From Saccharospirillum sp. MSK14-1 (GTDB taxonomy: Bacteria; Pseudomonadota; Gammaproteobacteria; Pseudomonadales; Natronospirillaceae): DNA of 64,000 bases. The position numbers and the translations under genes are program-made. This document shows positions 19,146 through 27,970 of this stretch, piece after piece. Under the pieces are notes generated by a model that was given only the letters and a program-made list of their open reading frames with translations, did not search any database and had not been told where the DNA came from. Where the stretch lies: positions 62,001 to 126,000 of the forward strand of contig NZ_MIES01000026.1 of the NCBI RefSeq assembly GCF_003054965.1, read 5' to 3'. Every line of letters begins with the position of its first letter. Within the stretch, counting starts at the first letter, position 1.

Positions 19146-19900
19146 GCATCGACGCCAAAGCCAGCGGCTATGCCTTAAGCAGCGACGGCTTCGATGCCAT
19201 TATGCTCGACGCCAAACCCGAACCGATTCAACTGAAAGCCAGCGAAACGGCGGTCATCGTGGTCGATATGCAGAACGCCTACGCCAGTAAAGACGGGTAT
19301 CTGGATAAAGCCGGTTTCGATGTGTCGGCCACCGGTCCGGTGATCGCCAACATCAACAAAACCTTAACCACTGCTCGCGCTGCGGGGATGACCGTGGTGT
19401 TTTTCCAGAACGGCTGGGACCCGCAATACCGCGAAGCCGGTGGTCCGGGTTCGCCTAACTGGTACAAGTCGAACGCACTCAAAACGATGCGCAAAAACCC
19501 CGAACTTGATGGCACCTTATTGGCGCGCGGCGGTTGGGATTATGAGCTGGTCGATGCGTTAAAACCCGAACCAACCGATCTGGTATTAGGCAAAACGCGT
19601 TACAGCGGCTTCTACAACACGCCGCTCGACAGCCTGTTGCGCGCCCGCGGTATTCGCAATCTGGTGTTTACCGGCATCGCCACCAACGTCTGTGTCGAAT
19701 CCACACTGCGCGACGGTTTTTTCCTGGAATATTTCGGCGTCGTGCTGGCTGATGCAACGCATCAAGCCGGGCCGGAATCGATTCAGGCGGCGTCGCTGTA
19801 CAACATCGAAACCTTTTTTGGCTGGGTGTCAGACGTGAATACCTTCTGCACCACCTTTGCCACCGAAACCACCCCAACGGCTGCGGCCGCCACTGACTGA
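19142..19900 (+). CDS. rutB: Ureidoacrylate amidohydrolase RutB
   Basis: RutB is an isochorismatase-fold hydrolase that releases 3-aminoacrylate and carbamate from the RutA product. The 252-residue protein shows the catalytic aspartate in [13 protein letters not shown] (about residue 42), the lysine in [15 protein letters not shown] (about 141) and the cysteine in [15 protein letters not shown] (about 182). These form the Asp-Lys-Cys triad of the family. It overlaps rutA by 4 bp and is followed 14 bp later by rutC. Confidence 0.96.
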   Translation: MSIDAKASGYALSSDGFDAIMLDAKPEPIQLKASETAVIVVDMQNAYASKDGYLDKAGFDVSATGPVIANINKTLTTARAAGMTVVFFQNGWDPQYREAGGPGSPNWYKSNALKTMRKNPELDGTLLARGGWDYELVDALKPEPTDLVLGKTRYSGFYNTPLDSLLRARGIRNLVFTGIATNVCVESTLRDGFFLEYFGVVLADATHQAGPESIQAASLYNIETFFGWVSDVNTFCTTFATETTPTAAAATD

Positions 19901-19914
19901 ACGAGGAAATATCC

Positions 19915-20298
19915 ATGCCTAAGAAAGCTGTGATTCCCGCTGGCACCAGCACGCCCATCGCGCCGTTTGTGCCAGGTTCCATGGCCGATAACGTTCTGTA
20001 CGTATCCGGTACCTTGCCGTTCGACAGCGACAACAATGTGGTCCACGTCGGCGACGCCGAAGCCCAAACGCGACACGTACTGACCACCATTAAAGGCGTT
20101 ATTGAAACCGCCGGTGGCACCATGGACGACGTCACTTTCAACATGATTTTCGTCAAAGACTGGGCCGATTACGCGGCGGTTAACAAGGTCTACGCTGAGT
20201 TTTTTGCCGGTGAAAAACCGGCGCGTTATTGCATTCAGTGCGGCCTGGTGAAACCCGAAGCGCTGGTGGAAATTGCCAGCATCGCGCACCTGGCATAA
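19915..20298 (+). CDS. rutC: 3-aminoacrylate deaminase RutC (RidA family)
   Basis: RutC speeds the deamination of 3-aminoacrylate to malonic semialdehyde. The 127-residue protein belongs to the trimeric YjgF/RidA fold; the key arginine is in [20 protein letters not shown] near residue 102, and the typical [11 protein letters not shown] lies near residue 28. It follows rutB by 14 bp and precedes rutD by 14 bp. Confidence 0.95.
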   Translation: MPKKAVIPAGTSTPIAPFVPGSMADNVLYVSGTLPFDSDNNVVHVGDAEAQTRHVLTTIKGVIETAGGTMDDVTFNMIFVKDWADYAAVNKVYAEFFAGEKPARYCIQCGLVKPEALVEIASIAHLA

Positions 20299-20312
20299 CC
20301 CAAGGCAATCGC

Positions 20313-21107
20313 ATGATGTATCTGGAAGTGGTCGGTCAATTGGATGCGGATCAAACCGTGGTACTCAGTTCGGGACTCGGCGGTTCCGCTCGTTTCTGGG
20401 AGCCGCAGTTAAGCAGCCTGACCGAACGTTATCGGGTGGTGCTCTATGACCAGCTGGGTACCGGGCGCAGCCCGGCCGAACTACCGGAAGGCTATGCCAT
20501 TACCGATATGGCCGATGAGCTGTGTACCGCACTCGATAATGCCGGCATCGACGACTTCCATTTTATCGGCCATGCACTGGGCGGCCACATTGGCCTGACG
20601 CTGGCGCTGCAACACCCGCAGCGACTGCGCTCCTTAGTGGTGATTAACGGCTGGCATCGGCTCAGCCCACATACCCAACGATGTTTTTCAGTGCGCCGAA
20701 ACATTCTCGATAAGATCGGCGCGGCGGCTTATATCGAAGCCCAGGCGCTGTTTCTCTATCCGCCCACCTGGATCGACCAGAACGCCGATCAGTTGGCCGA
20801 TGAAGATGCCCAGATGCTCAACCACTTCCCCCCGGCCGATAATCTGCGCCGCCGGTTGGACGCGGTACAAGCCTTTGCCATGAACGATGAACAGCTGGCG
20901 CAGATTGAAGCGCCAACGCTGCTGATCGCCAACCGTGATGACGTTCTGGTGCCCTGGACTTGCTCGCAACAGCTGGAACAACGGCTGCCGCGGGCGCGTC
21001 TGGAATTGATGGAGGCGGGCGGTCATGCCAGCAGCGTTACGCAGGCGGAACACACCAATGCCTTGCTTGTTGAACATTTGACCCGATTTCAGGGGGCGAC
21101 CGCCTGA
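20313..21107 (+). CDS. rutD: Putative aminoacrylate hydrolase RutD
   Basis: RutD is an alpha/beta-hydrolase that assists aminoacrylate breakdown in the Rut pathway. From the ATG at 20313 it is 264 residues. The oxyanion region LSSGLGGSARFWEPQL, DQLGTGRSP, and FIGHALGGHIGLTLALQ are seen; the nucleophile position in GHALGG holds alanine and not the usual serine, as I read it. The late GGHASSVTQAEHTN supplies the histidine. AAGG lies 7 bases before the chosen ATG; a second ATG follows directly. Confidence 0.92.
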   Translation: MMYLEVVGQLDADQTVVLSSGLGGSARFWEPQLSSLTERYRVVLYDQLGTGRSPAELPEGYAITDMADELCTALDNAGIDDFHFIGHALGGHIGLTLALQHPQRLRSLVVINGWHRLSPHTQRCFSVRRNILDKIGAAAYIEAQALFLYPPTWIDQNADQLADEDAQMLNHFPPADNLRRRLDAVQAFAMNDEQLAQIEAPTLLIANRDDVLVPWTCSQQLEQRLPRARLELMEAGGHASSVTQAEHTNALLVEHLTRFQGATA

Positions 21108-21167
21108 TTCGTCGTTCGAATCAGCCCGTCCTCTTCATTTCCTATTAACGCGGTATAAGGATTTTTC

Positions 21168-21758
21168 ATGTCCAGCTCCATCGACTCATCGGCCATCCAA
21201 CAAGTCTTCACCGAAGCACGCACGCACAGCTTTTGGCAGGACAAACCTGTTCCCGACGCACTGCTGACCGAACTTTACGATCTGGTCAAACTGGGCCCGA
21301 CCTCGGCTAACTGCGGACCCGCGCGGTTGATTTTCGTGCGCACCCCAGAAGGCAAAGAACGCCTTAAGCCTGCGCTGTCATCCGGCAACCTGGACAAAAC
21401 CATGAGCGCCCCGGTTACTGCCATTCTGGCGTTCGACAATCGCTTTTATGAGCACCTGCCCGACTTGTTTCCCCACGCCGACGCGCGCGCCTGGTTCACC
21501 GGCAACGAAGCCTTCGCCCAGAAAACCGCCTTGCAAAACAGCTCCATTCAAGCCGGCTATCTGATTCTGGCCGCGCGTGCATTGGGACTGGATGCCGGCC
21601 CGATGGGCGGTTTCGATGCCGACAAGGTGAACGCTGAATTCCTGAATGATCGCAACTGGTCGGTCAACATGTTGATCAACCTTGGCTATGGCCAGAGCGA
21701 TAAACTGCACGATCGACTGCCTCGTTTGAGCCTCGAACAAGCCGTCGATTTCTGCTGA
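21168..21758 (+). CDS. rutE: Malonic semialdehyde reductase RutE
   Basis: RutE is a nitroreductase-family flavoprotein that reduces toxic malonic semialdehyde to 3-hydroxypropionate using NAD(P)H. The 196-residue protein has the family stretches [19 protein letters not shown] (about residue 40) and [20 protein letters not shown] (about 138). AAGGA precedes the ATG. It follows rutD by 60 bp and precedes rutF by 25 bp. Confidence 0.94.
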   Translation: MSSSIDSSAIQQVFTEARTHSFWQDKPVPDALLTELYDLVKLGPTSANCGPARLIFVRTPEGKERLKPALSSGNLDKTMSAPVTAILAFDNRFYEHLPDLFPHADARAWFTGNEAFAQKTALQNSSIQAGYLILAARALGLDAGPMGGFDADKVNAEFLNDRNWSVNMLINLGYGQSDKLHDRLPRLSLEQAVDFC

Positions 21759-21783
21759 TACCGATGATTCCTAGGAGAATGCC

Positions 21784-22305
21784 ATGAACGCACCCGCTGT
21801 TGCCGCAACCGAAACGGCTCCTGAATTGAGCTCAAAAAGCTACCGCGATGCCATGGCGGGACTGGCGGCGGCGGTTAACGTCGTCACCACCGACGGTCCT
21901 GGCGGCCGCGCTGGCTTCACCGCCACCGCCGTGTGCAGTGTGAGTGATCAACCCCCCACCTTGTTGGTCTGCCTTAATCGCAGCGCCTCCGCCTTTCCGG
22001 CGTTCGAACAAAACGACGCTCTGTGCGTCAACACCCTCAGTGCCGATCAGATGAGTCTGTCGAATCTGTTTGGTGGCAAAACGGACATGGCGGAGCGTTT
22101 TGAGGCCGCCAGCTGGACCGAAGGCGAATCGGGTGCACCGGTACTTGATAACGCTCTGGTGAGTTTCGATTGTCGCATCATCAAACGCGTCAGCCTGGGC
22201 ACGCACGATACGCTGTTCTGTGAAGTGCTGGGCGTGAGTGAACCGCAAAGCACCGACGGCTTGCTCTATTTTGATCGTGGTTATCACGGTTTAAAACGGC
22301 TCTGA
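21784..22305 (+). CDS. rutF: FMN reductase RutF
   Basis: RutF is the short-chain flavin reductase that supplies reduced FMN to RutA. The 173-residue protein has the flavin reductase-like domain: [40 protein letters not shown], and the C-terminal [20 protein letters not shown] lies upstream of the ATG. It closes the cluster; no rutG uracil permease follows, and a hairpin terminator overlaps its stop codon. Confidence 0.94.
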   Translation: MNAPAVAATETAPELSSKSYRDAMAGLAAAVNVVTTDGPGGRAGFTATAVCSVSDQPPTLLVCLNRSASAFPAFEQNDALCVNTLSADQMSLSNLFGGKTDMAERFEAASWTEGESGAPVLDNALVSFDCRIIKRVSLGTHDTLFCEVLGVSEPQSTDGLLYFDRGYHGLKRL

Positions 22306-22320
22306 ACAGAGCCGTTATTT
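22295..22320. terminator. Bidirectional terminator between rutF and the VWA gene
   Basis: A perfect 9-bp stem (22295-22303 with 22308-22316) around a 4-nt loop contains the rutF stop codon. ATTT follows on the plus strand and TTTTAAA on the minus strand. It can end both the rut operon and the convergent VWA/MoxR transcript. Confidence 0.75.
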
Positions 22321-23496
22321 CCCGCCTTGCAAGCAGGCAATCGCCTGCTCCAAACCACCGACGCTGAGTGAAAACATTCGCTGATCGGCCAGTTCACGCA
22401 CCATGCCGATGCTTTGGGTGTGCCCCCAAAACCGCTCTGGAAACGGGTTTAACCACACCAGACGCGGAAAGTGCTGCGCCAAACGATCGAAGCTCGCCGC
22501 GCCCGGTTCGGTGTTCATAAAATCGATGCTGCCGTAAGCGGCGGCAATTTCATAAGGCGCCATGGCGGCGTCGCCGACGAAAATCACTTTATAGTCCGAA
22601 CCGTAGGTTCGTATCACCTCATCCAATGACGTGACCGCCTTGCGGTGCAAGCGATTGTCAGTCCAGACATGATCGTAAATAAAGTTATGAAAGTAGAAAT
22701 GCTGTAAGTGTTTGAACTCAGCGCGACAGGCCGAAAACAGCGTTTCACACACCTGCACATGCTCATCCATCGAACCGCCGACATCGATAAAGAGCAACAC
22801 CTTAACGGCATTGTGACGCTCCGGACGCATCTTGATATCGAGCATGCCCGCATTGCGAGCGGTGGAACGAATGGTGTCATCGAGCGCCAATTCTTCCTGC
22901 GCACCGGTACGCGCAAAGCGCCGTAATTTTCGCAGCGCCATTTTCAGGTTGCGCGTCCCTAACTCAACGCCGTCGTCCAGGTTTCGGTACTGTCGCTGTT
23001 CCCAGAGTTTTACTGCCCGACGCTGACCGCCTTTGCCACCGACGCGCACGCCTTCGGGGTTATAACCACCGTGACCAAAAGGACTGGTACCGCCTGTGCC
23101 AATCCAGCGGCTGCCTCCTTCATGCCGTTCGCGTTGCTCGTTCAAGCGTTCTTCAAGCGCTTTCATTAACGCGTCCAATCCACCCATGGCTTCAATGGCG
23201 GCGCGTTCTTCAGGGCTGAATTGACGCTCCAGTTCCAGACGCAACCAATCGTCCGGCAGGTCTTCACCAAAAGGATTGGGCAGCGCTTCCAGCCCTTCGG
23301 TGAAGTGTGCAAAGGCGCGATCGAAGCGGTCGAATTGCGTTTCATCTTTGATCAGCGTCAGCCGGGATAACTGATAAAAATCATCCAGATCAAAACCGGC
23401 CAGGCGCGCCTGCAAAGCTTCAATCAGCACCAATAATTCTTTCGGGGTGACTTTAATGCCGTGCTGGCGCAACGTTGAAAAGAATCGGATGAGCAT
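22315..23496 (-). CDS. VWA domain-containing protein (CoxE-like)
   Basis: The 393-residue protein has a C-terminal von Willebrand A domain with a MIDAS-like motif IDVGGSMDEHVQV (about residue 239), i.e. the DxGxS form found in CoxE-like proteins. The N-terminal half is charged and helical (DLDDFYQLSRLTLIKDETQF). Such proteins pair with MoxR AAA+ ATPases as chaperone modules that mature metal enzymes or act in stress. It starts 3 bp after the MoxR gene stop, so the two are co-transcribed. No metalloenzyme client gene is next to them, so the client is unknown. Confidence 0.87.
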   Translation of the reverse strand: MLIRFFSTLRQHGIKVTPKELLVLIEALQARLAGFDLDDFYQLSRLTLIKDETQFDRFDRAFAHFTEGLEALPNPFGEDLPDDWLRLELERQFSPEERAAIEAMGGLDALMKALEERLNEQRERHEGGSRWIGTGGTSPFGHGGYNPEGVRVGGKGGQRRAVKLWEQRQYRNLDDGVELGTRNLKMALRKLRRFARTGAQEELALDDTIRSTARNAGMLDIKMRPERHNAVKVLLFIDVGGSMDEHVQVCETLFSACRAEFKHLQHFYFHNFIYDHVWTDNRLHRKAVTSLDEVIRTYGSDYKVIFVGDAAMAPYEIAAAYGSIDFMNTEPGAASFDRLAQHFPRLVWLNPFPERFWGHTQSIGMVRELADQRMFSLSVGGLEQAIACLQGGK

Positions 23497-23499
23497 CGC

Positions 23500-24348
23500 T
23501 TAAGCGCCCGAACGTCGACTCATAAAAGCCAGCCGCTCTAACATGCGCACGTCTTCTTCGTTCTTCAGCAAGGCACCATACAACGGCGGCAAGGCTTCGC
23601 GAATATCACCGCCTTTTAATGCCTGGGCGGCAATGCGATCACTGGCAAGCAGTTTTAGCCAATCAATGAGTTCAGAGGTCGACGGCCGTTTTTTTAAACC
23701 GGGCACATCGCGGACTTCAAAAAACACCTCTAATGCATCGCGCATCAGTTCCGCTTCAATATCTGGAAAATGCACCTCGACAATGGCTTTTAAAGTATTG
23801 GCATCGGGAAACTGAATATAGTGAAAAAAACAGCGTCGCAAGAACGCATCCGGCAGCTCTTTTTCGTTGTTCGAGGTGATGATCACCACCGGTCGTTGAG
23901 TCGCTTTAATCGTCTCGCCGGTTTCATAGACATGAAATTCCATGCGGTCGAGTTCGACCAATAAATCGTTAGGAAATTCGATATCGGCTTTGTCGATTTC
24001 ATCGATCAACAACACCGAGCGTTGTTCACTGGTAAAGGCTTCCCACAATTTGCCGGGCTTGATGTAGTTATGAATATCGTGCACCCGGTCGTCGCCCAAC
24101 TGGCTGTCGCGTAAACGCGATACCGCATCGTATTCATAGAGGCCCTGCTGGGCGCGGGTGGTCGATTTGATATGCCACTGCACCAACGGCATGCCCAAAG
24201 CCGCCGCGATTTCTTCGGCCAGCATGGTCTTGCCGGTGCCGGGTTCGCCTTTCACCAATAAAGGCCGTTGCAAGGTGACAGCAGCATTAACAGCCAGCCG
24301 TAAATCGTCGCTGGCGATATAGCGGTCAGAACCTTCGAAGCTCGACAT
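23500..24348 (-). CDS. MoxR family AAA+ ATPase
   Basis: The 282-residue ATPase has Walker A (KGEPGTGKTMLAEEIA, about residue 34), Walker B (VLLIDEIDKADIEFPNDLL, about 115), sensor 1 in VVIITSNNEKELPDAFLRRC and the C-terminal lid region. The MoxR group acts with VWA proteins in metal insertion or complex assembly. The VWA gene lies 3 bp downstream. The gene starts 13 bp after the acetyltransferase gene, so all may belong to one minus-strand transcript beginning further upstream. Confidence 0.9.
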   Translation of the reverse strand: MSSFEGSDRYIASDDLRLAVNAAVTLQRPLLVKGEPGTGKTMLAEEIAAALGMPLVQWHIKSTTRAQQGLYEYDAVSRLRDSQLGDDRVHDIHNYIKPGKLWEAFTSEQRSVLLIDEIDKADIEFPNDLLVELDRMEFHVYETGETIKATQRPVVIITSNNEKELPDAFLRRCFFHYIQFPDANTLKAIVEVHFPDIEAELMRDALEVFFEVRDVPGLKKRPSTSELIDWLKLLASDRIAAQALKGGDIREALPPLYGALLKNEEDVRMLERLAFMSRRSGA

Positions 24349-24361
24349 AGCGGTCTCTCGG

Positions 24362-24952
24362 TTAGAGGGTTTTGTGATAAAAACTCAGCGTCTTTTCGGT
24401 TTCCTGATCGGCATCCACATCCTGCCAGGAAAAACGCGCCGCCACACCCGACAAGGGTTGGTAACCATAGCGGCGCCAAATGCCATCCAGTGACTGATAG
24501 TCAGCCGGCTTTAACGGATGATCGTGTGGCCGGTCCACGGCGCAGAACACCACCTGATTCAAGCCTAAGCCTTTGGCCTGAGTTTCCCGCTCGGCAAAAA
24601 ACTGACGATAAATACCGCGTCCACGATAGGCCGGTAACAACACCGATTCGGCGCAATAAAACACATCGTTTACTTCGATACCTGCATCCACAATCGGTTG
24701 TCGAAAAGCGGTTTCTTCATCGCTCATGGCCAGACCCGTAGCCGCACCGACAACTTGATCATCAGCAAATGCCAACACACAAACCGCGCTGTCACTATCG
24801 ATGTAGGTGTGCAGATATTGCCGTTCGTAGTCGAGTGAACCTTTGTACAGATAAGGGAAGTCGCGAAACACAGCGATGCGTAATTTCGCGACATCATTGA
24901 GCCAAGGTTTCAGTTGCTCACCGGTGACCGTCTGTGTTGTTAATTCAGACAC
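24362..24952 (-). CDS. GNAT family N-acetyltransferase
   Basis: A predicted acyl-CoA-dependent acetyltransferase. The acetyl-CoA loop is visible in LLPAYRGRGIYRQFFAER (about residue 108), with CVLAFADDQVVGAATGLAMS as the preceding strands. I chose the GTG at 24952, which overlaps the stop of the aldo/keto reductase gene by 8 bp, because the sequence after it (SELTTQTVTGEQL) looks like a normal N-terminus; an upstream ATG at 24985 would overlap by 41 bp. The substrate is unknown. Confidence 0.8.
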   Translation of the reverse strand: MSELTTQTVTGEQLKPWLNDVAKLRIAVFRDFPYLYKGSLDYERQYLHTYIDSDSAVCVLAFADDQVVGAATGLAMSDEETAFRQPIVDAGIEVNDVFYCAESVLLPAYRGRGIYRQFFAERETQAKGLGLNQVVFCAVDRPHDHPLKPADYQSLDGIWRRYGYQPLSGVAARFSWQDVDADQETEKTLSFYHKTL

Positions 24953-25985
24953 GGCTGCTCGAATCCGCCCACAAATTAATGCCACCGTCGGTGGCCAGCT
25001 GATCGATCTTCGTCAGTTCGTCAGCGGTAAATTCGAGGTTATCGAGTGCCTTCACACAGTCTTCTACCTGCGTGACTTTGCTGGCACCAATCAGAGCAGT
25101 GGTCACACGTGGATCACGCAGCGACCAGGCAATGGCCATTTGCGGTAGCGTCTGACCACGCGCCTGAGCAATGTCATTCAGGCCACGAATTTTAGCGATG
25201 TTGTCATCGGTGATCAGCTCGGGATTGAGCGCCGCACCTTTGCTGGCACGACTGGCGCGGCTGCCTTCGGGGATGCCGTTGAGGTATTTGCCCGACAACA
25301 TACCCTGCGCCAAAACCGAGAACGCAATGCAACCGATACCTTCGTCTTCGAGCACCGGCAACAAGCCATCGTTTTCAATCCAGCGGTTGAGCATCGAATA
25401 GCTCGGCTGGTGAATCAAACAGGGTGTACCCAAGTCTTTTAAAATAGCGGCGGCTTCGCGCGTTTTTTCCGGACCATAGGACGATATACCGACGTACAAG
25501 GCTTTGCCCTGGCGCACGGCGCTGTCGAGCGCCTGCATGGTTTCTTCCAACGGTGTGTCCGGGTCGACGCGATGCGAATAGAAAATATCGACGTAATCCA
25601 ACCCCATTCGGTCCAGGCTTTGATCGAGGCTCGCCAGCAGGTATTTGCGGCTGCCCCAACTGCCATAAGGCCCCGGCCACATGTCATACCCGGCTTTGGT
25701 GGAGATCACCAATTCATCGCGGTAGGGCGCAAAATCGGTCTTTAAAATTTTGCCGAAATTGCGTTCGGCTGATCCCGGCGGCGGACCGTAATTATTGGCC
25801 AGATCGAAGTGGGTAATCCCCAAGTCAAAGGCGCGTCGGCACATCGCCTGAGCGTTATCGAACGGCACGTTGTCGCCAAAGTTGTGCCACAGGCCGAGGG
25901 AGATGGCGGGCAATTTCAATCCGCTGCGACCACAGCGGTTGTAGCGCATCGATTGGTAACGGGTGTCAGCAGCGTTATACGGCAT
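24945..25985 (-). CDS. Aldo/keto reductase (YghZ/GprA-like)
   Basis: This is an NADPH-dependent aldo/keto reductase of the AKR14 type, whose E. coli member YghZ (GprA) reduces L-glyceraldehyde 3-phosphate and methylglyoxal. The 346-residue protein has THFDLANNYGPPPGSAERNF (with catalytic Asp and Tyr, about residue 58), the lysine in ISTKAGYDMWPGPYGSWGSR and the histidine in DYVDIFYSHRVDPDTPLEET. GGAG lies 8 bases before the ATG. Length and motifs are normal for the group. Confidence 0.9.
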   Translation of the reverse strand: MPYNAADTRYQSMRYNRCGRSGLKLPAISLGLWHNFGDNVPFDNAQAMCRRAFDLGITHFDLANNYGPPPGSAERNFGKILKTDFAPYRDELVISTKAGYDMWPGPYGSWGSRKYLLASLDQSLDRMGLDYVDIFYSHRVDPDTPLEETMQALDSAVRQGKALYVGISSYGPEKTREAAAILKDLGTPCLIHQPSYSMLNRWIENDGLLPVLEDEGIGCIAFSVLAQGMLSGKYLNGIPEGSRASRASKGAALNPELITDDNIAKIRGLNDIAQARGQTLPQMAIAWSLRDPRVTTALIGASKVTQVEDCVKALDNLEFTADELTKIDQLATDGGINLWADSSSRV

Positions 25986-26038
25986 GGAATGTTCTCCACG
26001 AAAGACGGGGGCAACAGCTTAACAGAAGGATCCAGGAC

Positions 26039-26836
26039 TCAGGCAAAGACGGTGATGGTCTGTCGGCTCACCGCTATCAACTCACCCTGTTCGTCCCAAA
26101 CGTTAGCGTCAGTATGACCATAGCCTTCACCGGCCTGACGCGTCACCGCGCGATACGCAAACCAGGCATCGGCGGCAACCGGACGGTGCGGGTGTAAAAA
26201 TTCCAGGTTCCAGGTCAGGGTGCTAGCCGGCGCCGGCGTTTTCAGTTGTTGCAGCAAGGTCGGCGGCCAGGTGTCGATCAGCGCCACCAGGTGCGCTTCG
26301 GTCCACTGCGCCGGCGCGGCTTTAAAGCGCATAAAGCCACCGTGATGGGCGGTTTTGCTGCCACTGAATGGAAAGCCGCCATCGAGCAACGTCATCTCCA
26401 GATGTTGGAAAAACTGCGGAGTTACATTGGGAATATAAGGAAAGAGAGTGGGTTTTTCCGGCATGGCAAAAGGTACGACATCCTCGGCAGATGCGCCGGT
26501 CACACTGTCACGACGGTCGCCAAAGCTGGCGAGCAATACCAGACACACCTCACCGTCCTGAATCACACGGGCCTCGGCCTGAGTCACGTACTTGCCGGAG
26601 CGCAGCACCTCGGTTTTAACGCCAAAATCCAGATCGGTCGCCAGAGGACCCACGAAGCTGATATTGAGACTGCGTAACGGCCGCTCGGCCGGAACCTGAT
26701 CGCGCAGTATGCGAAATGCCATGGCGGCGGACAGACCGCCTAACACGCTTCGCCCTTGTCCCCAGGAGTCGGGAATACTGAGTTGTCCATCGGTACCGCA
26801 GGCGGCAGCTGCCGCTAATAATTCATCCACCGTCAT
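26039..26836 (-). CDS. Acyl-CoA thioesterase-like protein (double hotdog)
   Basis: The 265-residue protein resembles the thioesterase family with two hotdog domains (TesB-like, 4HBT_3). The N-terminal half has SWGQGRSVLGGLSAAMAFRI and LRSLNISFVGPL; the second half has TWNLEFLHPHRPVAADAWFA and a late DANVWDEQGELIAVSRQTI, which is the usual closing strand. It would hydrolyse acyl-CoA esters in the cytoplasm. The chain-length preference is unknown. It lies alone between the aldo/keto reductase and the serine hydrolase genes, both on the same strand. Confidence 0.83.
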   Translation of the reverse strand: MTVDELLAAAAACGTDGQLSIPDSWGQGRSVLGGLSAAMAFRILRDQVPAERPLRSLNISFVGPLATDLDFGVKTEVLRSGKYVTQAEARVIQDGEVCLVLLASFGDRRDSVTGASAEDVVPFAMPEKPTLFPYIPNVTPQFFQHLEMTLLDGGFPFSGSKTAHHGGFMRFKAAPAQWTEAHLVALIDTWPPTLLQQLKTPAPASTLTWNLEFLHPHRPVAADAWFAYRAVTRQAGEGYGHTDANVWDEQGELIAVSRQTITVFA

Positions 26837-26881
26837 CCGCTCAATTCCTGTTTTTATGATCGCAGTGAGTGCGATGAGCGG

Positions 26882-27970
26882 TTATGACTCGGGGGCAAAT
26901 ACCCCCGATTCCGCCACCGCTTCGCCCAACGCCCGGAAAGCCGCTTCGGCTTCACTCAGGTTCAGGCTGCCGCGCGTACAGGCCGCAATGATTACGCCTT
27001 CGTCCGGCGCCTGACCCGGCGTTGTCGCCAGGCCGATATTACAGGCGCGTCGGTGTTGGGTCCCGGTTTTGTGAGCAAAGCTCACGGATGATGGCAAACC
27101 GGCTTTGATTCGATCATCACCGGTCTCAATGCGCTCCAACGTCGACAACAACAAGGTCGCACTGGCCGGACTGAGCAGGTCACCCCGCGCCACCGCTTCC
27201 CATAATTCGCTGTACTGATCCAAGGGCGCCGAGTTTAAGCCGGTGGCGTAATAGCGATCGAAGGCCGCATCCAGATCCGGTGCATTGAACTCAGCGCGCG
27301 GCACACCCAGTACCTGAACCAAAGCCGCCACCCGATCCTCGCCATAGCCTGAAGCACGAATGGCAAATAAACCCTTGGGTGCCAGATGCATCGCATCGGG
27401 ATGGAATTCACTGTAGGCATAACGGCGCACGTCCGCCAAGGTGGTAATACGACCAACGCCTAAACCGACCACACGCCGCACCATGGCGTTCACCGTGTCG
27501 GTGCCTAAATAGCGCAGTAACACATCGGTTGCGGTGTTATCGCTGTGAATCAGCATCTGGTCGAACAGATACTGCAAAGTCACCGCTGTGCCCGGTTCCT
27601 GCCAATTGGTTTCACCGGCGCCATCCACATAATCGAGTGGCTCCAGCACAATGCGTTCGTTCAGCGAGGTGCGTCCGGCATCGACCTCCTCAAGCAGCGT
27701 AATGGCCACGGCCACCTTCACCGTCGAGGCCAGATACCAGGGCTCCATGTCGCGCAACCCGACCACTTCGCCGCTCGACAAATCTTTCACATAGACGCCC
27801 AGTTCTCCGGGGTAGTTGGCGTCGATTTGCGCCAGGCGCGTGGTCAGTTGTGTGGTCCATTGAGGCGCTTCCTCCCCATCGGGGGATTCAGCGCGGACCG
27901 GCGCAATAGTCAGCGCCAGCAACAGACATATCAGGTGTAGCGACGGAAGAGTTCGAGCGTTTTGATCCAT
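26882..27970 (-). CDS. Serine hydrolase of the class A beta-lactamase/PBP fold
   Basis: The 362-residue exported protein has a signal peptide (hydrophobic residues 11-27, ending VRAES). The three active-site motifs of the serine beta-lactamase/penicillin-binding fold are present: STVK (Ser82, Lys85), SDN (Ser143-Asn145) and KTG (Lys301). I do not see a clear ExxLN motif of true class A beta-lactamases, so a peptidoglycan or ester hydrolase is at least as likely as a resistance enzyme. The 5' end overlaps the acyltransferase gene by 40 bp, which points to co-translation. Confidence 0.83.
   Translation of the reverse strand: MDQNARTLPSLHLICLLLALTIAPVRAESPDGEEAPQWTTQLTTRLAQIDANYPGELGVYVKDLSSGEVVGLRDMEPWYLASTVKVAVAITLLEEVDAGRTSLNERIVLEPLDYVDGAGETNWQEPGTAVTLQYLFDQMLIHSDNTATDVLLRYLGTDTVNAMVRRVVGLGVGRITTLADVRRYAYSEFHPDAMHLAPKGLFAIRASGYGEDRVAALVQVLGVPRAEFNAPDLDAAFDRYYATGLNSAPLDQYSELWEAVARGDLLSPASATLLLSTLERIETGDDRIKAGLPSSVSFAHKTGTQHRRACNIGLATTPGQAPDEGVIIAACTRGSLNLSEAEAAFRALGEAVAESGVFAPES

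Noticed and set aside
26882-27970. Calling the serine hydrolase a true class A beta-lactamase
   Set aside because: STVK, SDN and KTG are present, but the ExxLN motif needed for deacylation of beta-lactams was not recognised.
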